64,000 nucleotides of DNA from Sinomonas susongensis (GCF_005877005.1 NZ_SSNH01000010.1:1-64000); one strand, 5' to 3'; counted from the stretch's first letter, positions 1 to 8,610 are shown. A program made the numbers and translations. Notes: a model not told the origin generated them from the sequence alone.

Positions 1-68
1 GACATCCGCTTTCCAATCCCCGCCTGGATCATCAGCCGATCCTCAGCAGTCAGCTCCCTACGCGCCAT
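1..68 (-). CDS. 5' end of a gene cut by the window edge, possibly IS30-type transposase
   Basis: The first 22 codons of a leftward gene are visible, beginning M-A-R-R-E-L-T-A-E-D-R-L-M-I-Q. A GAGGAG ribosome binding site sits 5 bases before the ATG, so a real gene start is well supported. The pattern 'LTxEDRxxIQxGI' resembles the N-terminal helix-turn-helix of IS30-family transposases, but only a fragment can be seen and no terminal inverted repeat was identified with confidence. It lies about 100 bases beyond the terminator of the neighbouring permease gene. It could equally be another small HTH protein. Confidence 0.4.
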   Translation of the reverse strand, partial: MARRELTAEDRLMIQAGIGKRM

Positions 69-170
69 GCGACTCCTCAGCTCATGCCCCCGAAATCATC
101 GCAAGCGTTGCTTCGAAGTCCTGAACTCAAGGGAGGACCGATCAGATGTTGGGGAACCCGACGGGTAGGC

Positions 171-219
171 GACGACGGCGGCGCTCCCCTTCGCGCGGAA
201 GGTGAGCGCCGCCGTCGTC
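171..219 (-). terminator. Strong hairpin after the permease gene
   Basis: Perfect 16-bp inverted repeat (171-186 with 204-219, built of GACGACGGCGGCGCTC and its complement) around a 17-base loop. It lies 26 bases past the stop codon of the leftward APC permease gene and probably ends the polyamine operon. There is no strong T-run, as is usual for actinobacterial hairpins. Confidence 0.65.
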
Positions 220-244
220 CGGCGCGGGGGGGCGGGTCCGGAGA

Positions 245-1654
245 TCAGGCCGTGACGGACTCGCCGTCGAGCTCGACCGCGTCCTCCTCCCGCATGCTGA
301 CGTTGATCTTCTGGCGGAAGCCCCGCGTCATGACGAGGAGGCACACGATCCCGATGCTGAGCCAGATCGCACCGTACGTGAGCGCATCGGCCTGGAGGTT
401 GGCCCACAGGACCCCGGTGAGCGCCATGCCGACAACAGGCAGCACGAGGTTCCGGAGGACGTCCCGGGGCGAGCGGAACTGCTTCCGTCGGAACACGAAC
501 AGGATGACCACCGTGAGGTTGACGAACGTGAACGCGATGAGGGCGCCGAAATTGATCATCGATGAGATGAACTCGAGCGTGAACGGGATCGCGAGGAGCG
601 AGACCGCGCCGACGAAGAGGACGGCCGAGGTGGGCGTCCGGTACTTCGGGTGGACGAACGAGAAGAAGCGTGAAACGGGACCCCTGCCGTTCCGGCCCAT
701 GACGTAGATCATCCGGGAAACCGAAGCGTGCGAGGAGAGGCTCGAGGCGACCGTCGCGGCGAACGCGGCGGAGGTGAAGAGGATCTTGAAGAACTCGCCG
801 CCGATCTTGAGCGCCATCTCGGGCAGAGTGTCGTCGGTGTTCTGGAAGCCGTCGAGCGTGGGGAAGACCGACTGTCCGAACCAGGCGGCGACGAAGAAGA
901 TCGCGCCGCCGATCAGGAGGGCCAGGACGATCGCCTTCGGCACGGTGCTCGTGTCTTTGGCCTCCTCCGTGTACATGGTGATGGCGTCGAAGCCGATGAA
1001 GGAGAAGCAGACGACCGTTGCGCCGCTGATGACCGCCGACATGTCCACGCCGTCGTGGAAGAGAGGGGTCGTCGAGAAGACGGACGCGTCCCCGGCGCCG
1101 TGGGAGAGAGCGTTCCACGCCAGCACGACGAAGACGCCGATGAGGACCACCTCGAAGACGACGAGGATGCCATTCACCTTCGACGTCGAGTTCATGCTCC
1201 AGAGGTTCATCACCGTGATGAGGAGGACGTAGGCCACAACCCAGATCCAGGCCGGGATGCCGGGGAAGAACGACTCCATGTAGATCCGGATGAGCAGGGC
1301 GTTGACGAGGGGGAGGAGAAGGTAGTCGAGGAGGGACGCCCACCCGACGAGGAACCCGACGTTCGGGTGGATCGTCTCGGACGTGTAGGTGTAGGCGGAA
1401 CCGGCGGACGGGTAGATGCGGGTCATGCGGCCATAGCTCACGGCCGTGAAAATCATGGCGACCAGGGCGACGAGGTACGCGAGGGGGACGACGCCGTTGG
1501 TCTCGCCGGAGACGATGCCGAACGTGTCGAAGACCGTGGTCGGGGTCATGTACCCGAGACCGAGGCCGACGATAGCCCATAGGCCGAGAGACCGCTTGAG
1601 CGCAGTTGAGTTCTTCAGGGTCGTCGAATTCAACGAGGGGGAGTTCTGAGACAT
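245..1654 (-). CDS. APC-family amine/amino-acid permease
   Basis: A 469-residue integral membrane protein of the amino acid-polyamine-organocation superfamily. The N-terminus has the family signature (GLWAIVGLGLGYMTPTTVF, about residues 25-43), followed by about 12 hydrophobic segments and a short acidic cytoplasmic tail. It probably imports putrescine, agmatine or a related amine by proton symport. It is the last gene in the leftward series tetR, aguB, aguA, permease, with a 167-base gap after aguA. That gap shows no copy of the TetR-type operator found upstream of aguB, so it may be read through or have its own promoter. The amine specificity is inferred from context; family members also carry amino acids. 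Confidence 0.85.
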   Translation of the reverse strand: MSQNSPSLNSTTLKNSTALKRSLGLWAIVGLGLGYMTPTTVFDTFGIVSGETNGVVPLAYLVALVAMIFTAVSYGRMTRIYPSAGSAYTYTSETIHPNVGFLVGWASLLDYLLLPLVNALLIRIYMESFFPGIPAWIWVVAYVLLITVMNLWSMNSTSKVNGILVVFEVVLIGVFVVLAWNALSHGAGDASVFSTTPLFHDGVDMSAVISGATVVCFSFIGFDAITMYTEEAKDTSTVPKAIVLALLIGGAIFFVAAWFGQSVFPTLDGFQNTDDTLPEMALKIGGEFFKILFTSAAFAATVASSLSSHASVSRMIYVMGRNGRGPVSRFFSFVHPKYRTPTSAVLFVGAVSLLAIPFTLEFISSMINFGALIAFTFVNLTVVILFVFRRKQFRSPRDVLRNLVLPVVGMALTGVLWANLQADALTYGAIWLSIGIVCLLVMTRGFRQKINVSMREEDAVELDGESVTA

Positions 1655-1821
1655 CAGAGGCCATTCTCTTTCGTGCGATCCGAGGCGACAATGCCTGCGG
1701 ATGGGCGGTGGCCCGAGGACGGCCGGGGTCCGGCCTCGGGCCCAGGGAGTATCACTCCTCGGGTGCGAGTGTTTGAACTTCTGCCAGTGCTTGAACTTCC
1801 GCGGGTGGTGGGCTCGAACGG

Positions 1822-2859
1822 TCAGGCCGGGGTGTGGCCGCCGTCACGAGGCTGCTGCTGGGTGATGCAGTGGATCCCCCCGCCGCGGGCGAAGAGGGGG
1901 CGGGCGTCGACGGCGCAGACCTGCCGCCCGGGGTAGGCATCGGCGAGGAGGCGCAGCGCCTTCTCGTCGTGGGGGTCGGCGAACGAGCAGGCCACGACGC
2001 CACCGTTGACTGCGACGTGGTTGATGTAGCTCCAGTCCACCCAGTCCTCGCCGTCGTGCAGCTGCTGGGGGGCGGGTATCTCGGTGATCCGCCAGGGCTT
2101 GCCGTCCGCGGTCCGCGAGGAGTGGAGGACCTCGAGCAGCTCTTGGCTCACTTCGTGGTCCGGGTGCTCGGGGTTCGCCTGGACATGCACGAGCAGCGTC
2201 CCCGGCGACGGGATCGCCGCCACGAGGTCGACGTGCCCGCGCGTGCCGAACTCCTTCGAGTCGCGGGTCAGCCCGCGGGGGAGCCAGACGGCGTGGCGGG
2301 CGCCGATCGTGCGCTCGAACTCCGCTTCGACGTCGGCCCTCGTGAGGTTCGGGTTGCGGAAGGGGTCGAGCTGGACGGACTCGGTGAGGAGCACGGTGCC
2401 CCGCCCGTCGGTCTGGAACCCGCCGCCCTCATTGACGAGGGGGCTGGCCAGGACCTCCGCTCCGGCGGCGCGGGCGACCGCCGGGCCAACGGCCGAGTCG
2501 TGCTCCCACGAGGCCCAGCTCTGCTGCCCCCAGCCGTTGAAGACCCAGTCGACGGCGCCCAGCCGGCCGGCGTCGTCCGTCACGAAGCTCGGCCCGATGT
2601 CGCGCATCCACGCGTCGTCGAGGGGCGCCTCGACGAGGCTGATCCGAGCGTCGAGGTATCCCGCGGCGATCGCGCGGTCCTCGGGACGGACGACCATGGT
2701 CACCGGCTCGTAGCGGAGCGCGGCGTGGGCGACGGCGGCCCACGTCGCGCGGGCCTCGTGGGCGTCGGCATCTGTCTCGCCGAGCGTGTATCCACCTGAG
2801 GGCCAGGCCATCCAGAGCCGCTCCTGTGGCTCGGTCTCGGCGGGCATTCGCCAGGTCAT
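1822..2859 (-). CDS. aguA: Agmatine deiminase
   Basis: A 345-residue protein of the peptidylarginine-deiminase-type family. It hydrolyses agmatine to N-carbamoylputrescine and ammonia, in the cytoplasm. Visible hallmarks are W-M-R-D-I-G-P-S-F near residue 85, the R-G-H-V-D motif around residue 220, and the C-terminal G-G-G-I-H-C-I-T-Q-Q motif whose Cys (about 331) is the catalytic nucleophile of the family. Length is normal (about 340-370). The start was chosen at the ATG that overlaps the aguB stop by 4 bases (ATGA), so the two are translationally coupled. The frame stays open much further upstream, but that is opposite-frame noise over aguB. Confidence 0.93.
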   Translation of the reverse strand: MTWRMPAETEPQERLWMAWPSGGYTLGETDADAHEARATWAAVAHAALRYEPVTMVVRPEDRAIAAGYLDARISLVEAPLDDAWMRDIGPSFVTDDAGRLGAVDWVFNGWGQQSWASWEHDSAVGPAVARAAGAEVLASPLVNEGGGFQTDGRGTVLLTESVQLDPFRNPNLTRADVEAEFERTIGARHAVWLPRGLTRDSKEFGTRGHVDLVAAIPSPGTLLVHVQANPEHPDHEVSQELLEVLHSSRTADGKPWRITEIPAPQQLHDGEDWVDWSYINHVAVNGGVVACSFADPHDEKALRLLADAYPGRQVCAVDARPLFARGGGIHCITQQQPRDGGHTPA

Positions 2860-3881
2860 GGCCGGGCGTCTTCGAGTTCGGGCGCGGCGCCGAACGGCGC
2901 GGACGGGTCGAGTGGTGCCGTCAGGGCGCCGTAGGTCTCGGGCCGGCGGGTGGTGAGGAATGGGAAGAGGGTGAGCCAGTCGCGGCGCTGGTCGAGGTCG
3001 AGATCGGCGACGACGACGGCGGAGCCTTCGCGCGGAGCACGGGCGAGGATGCGGCCGTACGGGTCGGAGATGAAGGACGACCCGTAGAACGTGACGAGGC
3101 CTTCGCTGCCCCAGCGGTTCGGAACGACCATGAACAGCCCGTTCGCGATGCCGTTGCCCACAATCACCTGGCGCCAGAGCGGCTCGGTGTCGAAGTCGGG
3201 GTGGCCAGGCTCGGACCCGATAGCCGTCGGGTAGGCGAGGATCTCGGCACCGTTGAGGGAGTAGACGCGCGCGAGTTCGGGGAACCACTCGTCCCAGCAC
3301 GTCGGGAGCCCCAGGCGTGCGCCGCCGAGCTCTGCAGGCGTGTGGATGGGGTAGCCCTCGTTGGCGGCCTGCGGCTGACCGGGCTGTGGGCCCTGGCGGA
3401 AGAACTTGTCCTCGTAGTAACCCTCGGTCACTGGGATGTGGAGCTTGTCCGTCGCGGCCAGCAGCGAGCCGTCCGGGCCGACCAGGATTGCGGTGTTGAA
3501 GCCGCGTTCGTCGCCCTCGTCGCCCTTGCGGTAGAGGCTCGCGTGGACGGCGATCCCGTGCTCCTGAGCGGCGCGGCGGGCGAACGCGAGGGTGCGGCCG
3601 GTCTCGAGGTCTTCCGCAATGCTGCTCGGCGTGTAGTCGGGGAGGGTGTCGGCGGGGTAGCGCGAAAGCGTGAGCTCGGGCAGGAAGACGACCTTCGCGC
3701 CCCGTGCCGCGGCGCGGCGGATGCCCTCCTCGAGCTCGCCCTCCGTGGTGGCGGGGTCTTCGTGCCAGCGGTGCTGGACGAGCGCGACGCGCAGCGGTTC
3801 CCTGCGCTGGCTGCGACTGTCGGCCTCTTCGCTCGTGCGGGCCCACGACACCGGGGGCTGCAGGGCAAGGATCTCTTGCAT
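2856..3881 (-). CDS. aguB: N-carbamoylputrescine amidase (nitrilase family)
   Basis: A 341-residue carbon-nitrogen hydrolase. It converts N-carbamoylputrescine to putrescine, CO2 and ammonia, the step after AguA. The catalytic triad is visible: Glu in F-L-P-E-L (about 69), Lys in D-K-L-H-I-P (about 146) and Cys in P-T-C-W-D-E-W-F-P-E (about 195). The CWDxWFPE context is typical of plant/bacterial AguB enzymes. An ATG exists 12 codons upstream (3917), but the ATG at 3881 has AAGGA at ideal spacing and leaves room for the operator, so I prefer it. It is first in the aguBA pair, with an operator 37 bases before the start. Some relatives hydrolyse other omega-amides. Confidence 0.92.
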   Translation of the reverse strand: MQEILALQPPVSWARTSEEADSRSQRREPLRVALVQHRWHEDPATTEGELEEGIRRAAARGAKVVFLPELTLSRYPADTLPDYTPSSIAEDLETGRTLAFARRAAQEHGIAVHASLYRKGDEGDERGFNTAILVGPDGSLLAATDKLHIPVTEGYYEDKFFRQGPQPGQPQAANEGYPIHTPAELGGARLGLPTCWDEWFPELARVYSLNGAEILAYPTAIGSEPGHPDFDTEPLWRQVIVGNGIANGLFMVVPNRWGSEGLVTFYGSSFISDPYGRILARAPREGSAVVVADLDLDQRRDWLTLFPFLTTRRPETYGALTAPLDPSAPFGAAPELEDARP

Positions 3882-3917
3882 GGGGTCCTTCTTGTGGTGA
3901 GGGTCTGGAGGAGTCAT

Positions 3918-3938
3918 TAAATGAATGACGTTCGTTTA
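3918..3938. promoter_or_regulatory. TetR-type operator upstream of aguBA
   Basis: Imperfect inverted repeat with 8-base arms TAAATGAA (3918-3925) and TTCGTTTA (3931-3938) around a 5-base centre. It differs from the copy at 4790-4810 at one arm position and has the same 8-5-8 geometry. It sits just upstream of aguB, consistent with control by the adjacent TetR protein. Confidence 0.75.
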
Positions 3939-4036
3939 TTAGAACAGTGACCCAGCCCACGGTCAAGGGGGTGACCCGGAGGGCTTGCTGCGGCGCCTTC
4001 CCGACATCCCCGGATGCGCCAAGGGCCGCGGAGAAG

Positions 4037-4738
4037 TCAGCGGCGCGTCGCGAGTGTCGCCGCCAGGGTTCCCCGGAGCCCGGCGACAAGGGCATTGAGT
4101 CCGAGCGCGAACGCATCGTCCGCGGCAGTTCGTCCCCGTCCGCGGCGCGCTCCGACTGCCTCCGCGAAGGTGGGCGCAAGGTCCCGCCGCTCCCCGACGT
4201 CGAAGATCCATTCCGGGGCCGAGACGTCCATCGCCGAGCCGAGGATGAACGACTCGACGGCGACGATGGTGTCGATGACGAGGTCCTCGGGCCAGCCCCC
4301 GGCCCGCAGTCCCTCTGCCACCCGCTCGTACATCTCGAGTGTGTGCGGCGCGCCGGTGATGGGCAGGACGGCGATCACCGGGATGAGCGGGGAGTGCTGC
4401 GCGAAGGCCTCGCGGTAGGAATAGGCCCACCTCATGAGGGCGACGTCCCATGGGTCGCGGCCGAAGGCCGACGTGTCGATGGTGTCGTTGACGTCGTCCT
4501 GAACCCAGTTGAGCACCTCGTCCTTCGAGGCGACGTGGTTGTACAGGGCCGACGGCGCGGTCTTGAGTTCGCGGGCGAGGGCAGCCATGGTGAGCCCCTC
4601 GTAGCCGGTCCTTCCGATGATGGCGAGGGCCGCCGTCGTGATCTTCTGACGCGAGAGCACGGGCTGCGACGGCCTTCCGCGTCGGCGCGGGGCTGAAGCG
4701 CCCGGGGTCTCGGGCGTGGCAGGCGGGGCGGACTCCAT
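4037..4738 (-). CDS. TetR-family transcriptional regulator of polyamine genes
   Basis: A 233-residue one-component regulator. After an Ala/Pro-rich N-terminal tail, the TetR helix-turn-helix runs from about residue 35 to 80 (I-T-T-A-A-L-A-I-I-G ... G-L-T-M-A-A-L-A-R-E-L ... S-A-L-Y-N-H-V). A ligand-binding all-helical domain follows. I chose the ATG at 4738; an in-frame start at 4807 would fall inside the operator. It lies between aguB (same strand) and the divergent amine oxidase gene, and each of the two flanking intergenic spaces holds a matching palindrome. The simplest model is a repressor of both transcription units and of itself, released by agmatine, putrescine or a product. The ligand is not deducible. 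Confidence 0.85.
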   Translation of the reverse strand: MESAPPATPETPGASAPRRRGRPSQPVLSRQKITTAALAIIGRTGYEGLTMAALARELKTAPSALYNHVASKDEVLNWVQDDVNDTIDTSAFGRDPWDVALMRWAYSYREAFAQHSPLIPVIAVLPITGAPHTLEMYERVAEGLRAGGWPEDLVIDTIVAVESFILGSAMDVSAPEWIFDVGERRDLAPTFAEAVGARRGRGRTAADDAFALGLNALVAGLRGTLAATLATRR

Positions 4739-4776
4739 GCTCGGGAGTCTAGGGGACCGGCGCCTCGGCACCGGGG

Positions 4777-4810
4777 TTGCAAAGGAGAGTAAATGAACTA
4801 TATTCATTTA
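4777..4810 (+). promoter_or_regulatory. Promoter overlapped by perfect TetR operator
   Basis: Perfect inverted repeat with arms TAAATGAA (4790-4797) and TTCATTTA (4803-4810) around CTATA. A sigma70-like promoter for the amine oxidase gene overlaps it: -35 TTGCAA (4777-4782), 16-base spacer, -10 TATATT (4799-4804). Binding at the palindrome would cover the -10 box. On the minus strand, TATAGT in the same palindrome could serve as the -10 of tetR. Confidence 0.75.
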
Positions 4811-4860
4811 GAGACGTGAACCACATCTGGGTACTGACGCCCATCACGGAAGGAAACACC

Positions 4861-6228
4861 ATGGCGGGTGAGAAGCGAGAGCTCCAGGCCGACGTCGTCG
4901 TCGTCGGAGCGGGACCGGCTGGCCTCATGGCCGCGCGCACGCTGACCAAGGCGGGCGAGCGCGTCGTCGTCCTCGAGGCGCGCGACCGCGTCGGAGGGCG
5001 GACGTGGAGCAACACGGTCGACGGCGCGTGGCTCGAGATCGGCGGCCAATGGATCAGCCCCGATCAGACCGAGCTGCTGGGCCTCGTCGAGGAGCTGGGC
5101 AAGGAGACCTACCAGCGGTATCGGGAGGGACGCAGCGTGTTCGTCGCCGACGACGGCACACGCACCGTCTACGAAGGTTCCGACTTCCCCGTCTCGCCGG
5201 TGACGCTCGCCGAGGTCGAGCGGCTCACCGCCATCCTCGACGGGCTCGCCGCCGAGCTCGGCCCCGAAGAACCCTGGGCCCACCCGAAGGCACGGGAGCT
5301 CGACACCATCTCCTTCCACCACTGGCTCCGCGCCCACTCCGCCGACGAGGACGCGTGCGAGCTCATCGGGATGTTCATCGCCGGAGCCATGCTGACCAAG
5401 CCGGCGCACGCCTTCTCGGCACTGCAGGCGGTCCTCATGGCCGCGTCGGCGGGCTCCTTCAGCAACCTCCTCGACGAGGACTTCATCCTCGACCGCCGGG
5501 TCGTCGGCGGCATGCAGTCCGTGAGCCAGACGATGGCTGCGGAACTGGGCGACGCCGTCGTCCTCAACGCGCCCGTGCGCGCCCTCGCCTGGGGCGGGGA
5601 CGGCGTCCGCGCCGAGGCCGACGGCGCGACTGTGACTGCGCGCCGCGCGATCCTGGCCGTCCCGCCCCCGCTCTACAGCCGCATCTCGTACGAGCCGCCG
5701 CTCCCGCGCCGCCAGCACCAGCTGCACCAGCACCTCTCGATGGGCCTCGTGATCAAGGTCCACGCGGTCTACAGACGCCCCTTCTGGCGCGAGGAAGGCC
5801 TTTCGGGTACGGGCTTCGGCGTGGGCCAGATCGTGCAGGAGGTCTACGACAACACGAACTACGGCGACGAGCGCGGCACCCTCGTCGGCTTCGTCTCGGA
5901 CGAGCACGCCGACGCCATGTTCAAGCTCAGCGCCGAAGAGCGCAAGGCTGCGATCCTCGGCTCGATCGCGAACTACCTCGGCCCCAAGGCCCTCGACGCG
6001 GAGGTCTACTACGAGTCGGACTGGGGCTCCGAGGAGTGGACCCGCGGCGCGTACGCCGCGAGCTTCGACCTCGGCGGCCTCTCCCGCTACGGGGCGGACC
6101 AGCGGACTCCCGTCGGGCCGATCCACTTCGCGTGCTCCGACATCGCCTCGGAGGGGTATCAGCACGTCGACGGCGCGCTCCGGATGGGCCGCCGCGCAGC
6201 CGAGGAGATCCTCGCCGCCCGCGTGTGA
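4861..6228 (+). CDS. FAD-dependent amine oxidase, putrescine-oxidase-like
   Basis: A 455-residue flavin monoamine oxidase. The FAD-binding Rossmann motif (V-V-V-G-A-G-P-A-G-L, about residues 13-22) is followed by L-E-A-R-D-R-V-G-G-R-T. The C-terminal FAD loop reads G-P-I-H-F-A-C-S-D-I-A-S-E-G-Y-Q-H-V-D-G-A, close to what I recall of actinobacterial putrescine oxidases. It probably oxidises putrescine to 4-aminobutanal with H2O2 and ammonia, downstream of AguA/AguB. The start at 4861 has a GGAAA site; the frame is open further upstream, but that part overlaps the promoter and operator. It is divergent from tetR and convergent with the methyltransferase 6 bases away. Substrate could also be another primary amine. 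Confidence 0.85.
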   Translation: MAGEKRELQADVVVVGAGPAGLMAARTLTKAGERVVVLEARDRVGGRTWSNTVDGAWLEIGGQWISPDQTELLGLVEELGKETYQRYREGRSVFVADDGTRTVYEGSDFPVSPVTLAEVERLTAILDGLAAELGPEEPWAHPKARELDTISFHHWLRAHSADEDACELIGMFIAGAMLTKPAHAFSALQAVLMAASAGSFSNLLDEDFILDRRVVGGMQSVSQTMAAELGDAVVLNAPVRALAWGGDGVRAEADGATVTARRAILAVPPPLYSRISYEPPLPRRQHQLHQHLSMGLVIKVHAVYRRPFWREEGLSGTGFGVGQIVQEVYDNTNYGDERGTLVGFVSDEHADAMFKLSAEERKAAILGSIANYLGPKALDAEVYYESDWGSEEWTRGAYAASFDLGGLSRYGADQRTPVGPIHFACSDIASEGYQHVDGALRMGRRAAEEILAARV

Positions 6229-6234
6229 GCCGGA

Positions 6235-6891
6235 TCAGCCCCGTGTGGCCCCCACGAGGTGCCACACGGGGCCGTGCCAGCGATAGGCCGGCTCGAGTCC
6301 GCGGCTGCGCAGGACCTCGACCATCGCCTTCGGCGGGTGGATGTATCCCCGGAATGAACGCCCCGAGGCGTTGAGCATCGCGTTCATTCCCCGGATGAAC
6401 ACGCGCGAGAGCGGGTTCGCGGGCGGATAGCTGAAGACGAGGGCGCGCCGAGCATGGTCCGCGGCGGCCCCGAGCAGGGCCGCGTAGTCCGGGTAGCAGC
6501 ACACCACGCGGTGGAGGACGACGACGTCGGCTGGCTCGACGTCGTCCGGCGCGGCGGCGAGGTCGACTCCGAGGCGGCGGTCGATGCGGCTCTCCAGTCC
6601 CGCGGCCTCCGCGAGCCGCGTCGCGTCCTTCTCATAGCCGGCCGAGAGTTCGAGGTTCACGGCTCGCGCGGCCCCGCGCTTGAGCAGCTCCAGCTGGATC
6701 TCGCCCACTCCGCCGCCGATCTCGAGCACCGATGCGCCCTCGATGCCAGTCGCGGCGAGGAACTCGACGATCCTCAGCTCGGGATGGCGCAGGCCCTTGC
6801 GCCCGTATCGCCGCGCCAGCGCGCCGGAGAAGCGTGAGTCGAAGATCGCGTCATACGGTCCCGGCTCCGTGGGGCCGCAGCAGGGTTCCAT
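6235..6891 (-). CDS. Class I SAM-dependent methyltransferase
   Basis: A 218-residue soluble protein with a Rossmann-type methyltransferase core. Motif I is V-L-E-I-G-G-G-V-G-E-I-Q (about residues 54-65), motif II an acidic strand end near N-L-E-L, and motif IV V-V-V-L-H-R-V-V-C-C-Y-P. The layout is reminiscent of the magnesium-protoporphyrin O-methyltransferase-like subgroup, but there is no photosynthetic context, so the substrate is unknown. It is transcribed toward the amine oxidase gene. The ATG start lies 57 bases from the divergent dehydrogenase start, leaving room for a shared promoter region only. Confidence 0.75.
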   Translation of the reverse strand: MEPCCGPTEPGPYDAIFDSRFSGALARRYGRKGLRHPELRIVEFLAATGIEGASVLEIGGGVGEIQLELLKRGAARAVNLELSAGYEKDATRLAEAAGLESRIDRRLGVDLAAAPDDVEPADVVVLHRVVCCYPDYAALLGAAADHARRALVFSYPPANPLSRVFIRGMNAMLNASGRSFRGYIHPPKAMVEVLRSRGLEPAYRWHGPVWHLVGATRG

Positions 6892-6948
6892 AGCTCGAGT
6901 ATCCCGCTTCCATTGACGCGACGCGCGCCGAGCCGGAAGGCTGAGCCG

Positions 6949-8589
6949 GTGGATGCTGATGTGATCGTGGTCGGCGCTGGGCTCGCAGGGCTGGTTGCCG
7001 CCGTCGAGGCCGCCGACGCCGGGCGGCGCGTAATCGTCGTCGAACAGGAACCGGAACAGTCGCTGGGCGGCCAGGCCTTCTGGTCGCTCGGCGGCCTCTT
7101 CCTCGTCGATTCTCCCGAGCAGCGCCGCATGGGCGTCCGGGACTCGCGCGCGCTCGCGGCGCAGGACTGGTTCGGGAGCGCCCAGTTCGACCGGTCAGAG
7201 GACTATTGGCCCCGACGCTGGGCCGAGGCGTATCTCGACTTCGCCGCGGGGGAGAAGCGCGCGTGGCTGCACGGGCTCGGAGTCCGCTTCTTCCCCGTGG
7301 TCGGCTGGGCCGAGCGCGGCGACGGCCGTGCCGACGGGCACGGGAACTCCGTCCCGCGATTCCATCTCACGTGGGGCACCGGCCCAGGCGTCCTCGAACC
7401 CTTCGTGCGGCGTGTCCGGGCGCATTCCTTCGCTGGCCGCGTCCGGCTCCTATTCCGGCATCGGGTGGTCGGACTGCTGACCGAGGCGGGAGCGGTCGTG
7501 GGGGTCCGCTGCGAGGTGCTCGAGCCCTCGTCGGCGCCGCGCGGCACGGCAAGCTCGCGGGCGGTCGAGGGCGACGTCGAACTCCGGGCCTCCGCCGTCG
7601 TCGTCGCCTCGGGAGGGATCGGCGGGAACCACGACCTCGTCCGCCGGATGTGGCCAGCGCGGCTGGGCACGCCGCCGTCGTCCATGATCGCGGGAGTTCC
7701 CGCCTATGTCGATGGCCGCATGCTCGGGGTGGCCGAGGAGGCCGGGGGGCGTCTCATCAACGGGGACCGCATGTGGCACTACGTCGAGGGGCTGCGGAAC
7801 TGGGACCCGGTATGGGAGAACCACGGGATCCGGATCCTCCCGGGTCCGTCCTCGGTATGGCTCGACGCGACGGGACGACGGCTCCCCCCGCCGCTCTTCC
7901 CGGGCTTCGACACGCTCGGAACACTTCGGCACCTGAGGGGTACGGGATACGACTACTCGTGGTTCGTGCTGACCCAGAAGATCATCGAGAAGGAATTCGC
8001 CCTCTCCGGATCCGAGCAGAATCCTGACCTCACCGGGAAGGACCTGCGGCTGCTCCTCGGGCGTGTCCGCGGCGGTGCGCCGGGGCCCATTGCCGCGTTC
8101 ATGAAGCACGGGGCGGATTTCGTCGTCGCGTCGTCGCTCGGCGAACTTGTGGAGGGCATGAACCGCATCGGGGAGCCAGGGCTGATTTCCGAGGGCGCGC
8201 TCCGGGACGTCCTCGAGGCGCGCGACCGCGAGATCGACAATCCATTCGGGAAGGACGCGCAGGTCATGTTCCTGCGCGGGCACCGGAGGTACCGCGGTGA
8301 CCGGCTCATCCGTGTCGCGGCGCCGCACCGGATCCTCGATCCCGCCGCCGGCCCCCTCATCGCGGTTCGCCTGAATATCCTCACGCGCAAGACGCTCGGC
8401 GGCCTCGAGACGGACCTCTCGGGCCAGTGCATGTCGGTTTCGGGCCAGCGGGTGCCAGGGCTCTTCGCGGCCGGCGAGGCCGCCGGATTCGGGGGCGGCG
8501 GGATGATGGGCTACAACGCCCTCGAGGGAACGTTCCTCGGTGGATGCCTCTTCTCCGGCCGCGTCGCCGGACGGGCCGCGGCGGGTTAG
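6949..8589 (+). CDS. FAD-binding dehydrogenase (fumarate reductase/KSTD-type flavoprotein)
   Basis: A 546-residue flavoprotein with an N-terminal dinucleotide fold (D-V-I-V-V-G-A-G-L-A-G-L, about residues 3-14) and a C-terminal FAD segment (G-L-F-A-A-G-E-A-A-G-F-G-G-G-G-M-M-G-Y-N-A-L-E-G). The architecture fits the predicted oxidoreductase family related to fumarate reductase flavoproteins and 3-ketosteroid dehydrogenases. The exact substrate is not known. I chose the GTG at 6949, which has GGAAGG 8 bases upstream, over a TTG at 6913 without a good site. The last codons and the stop lie in a 15-bp tandem duplication that runs into a minisatellite. Confidence 0.8.
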   Translation: MDADVIVVGAGLAGLVAAVEAADAGRRVIVVEQEPEQSLGGQAFWSLGGLFLVDSPEQRRMGVRDSRALAAQDWFGSAQFDRSEDYWPRRWAEAYLDFAAGEKRAWLHGLGVRFFPVVGWAERGDGRADGHGNSVPRFHLTWGTGPGVLEPFVRRVRAHSFAGRVRLLFRHRVVGLLTEAGAVVGVRCEVLEPSSAPRGTASSRAVEGDVELRASAVVVASGGIGGNHDLVRRMWPARLGTPPSSMIAGVPAYVDGRMLGVAEEAGGRLINGDRMWHYVEGLRNWDPVWENHGIRILPGPSSVWLDATGRRLPPPLFPGFDTLGTLRHLRGTGYDYSWFVLTQKIIEKEFALSGSEQNPDLTGKDLRLLLGRVRGGAPGPIAAFMKHGADFVVASSLGELVEGMNRIGEPGLISEGALRDVLEARDREIDNPFGKDAQVMFLRGHRRYRGDRLIRVAAPHRILDPAAGPLIAVRLNILTRKTLGGLETDLSGQCMSVSGQRVPGLFAAGEAAGFGGGGMMGYNALEGTFLGGCLFSGRVAGRAAAG

Positions 8590-8610
8590 GTCGGGGCGGG
8601 TTAGGTCGGG
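8581..8610. repeat. 15-bp direct duplication covering a stop codon
   Basis: Two identical copies of GCGGGTTAGGTCGGG (8581-8595 and 8596-8610). The first contains the TAG of the upstream flavoprotein gene. Because 15 is a multiple of three, the second copy supplies another in-frame TAG. Confidence 0.95.

Noticed and set aside
1822-4179. A 785-codon protein covering the agmatine deiminase frame
   Set aside because: The part upstream of 2859 is an out-of-frame reading of aguB and tetR; the deiminase starts at the ATGA overlap.
4777-4860. Extended N-terminus of the amine oxidase
   Set aside because: It would translate the operator and promoter; the ATG at 4861 has a suitable site and matches the FAD-fold start.
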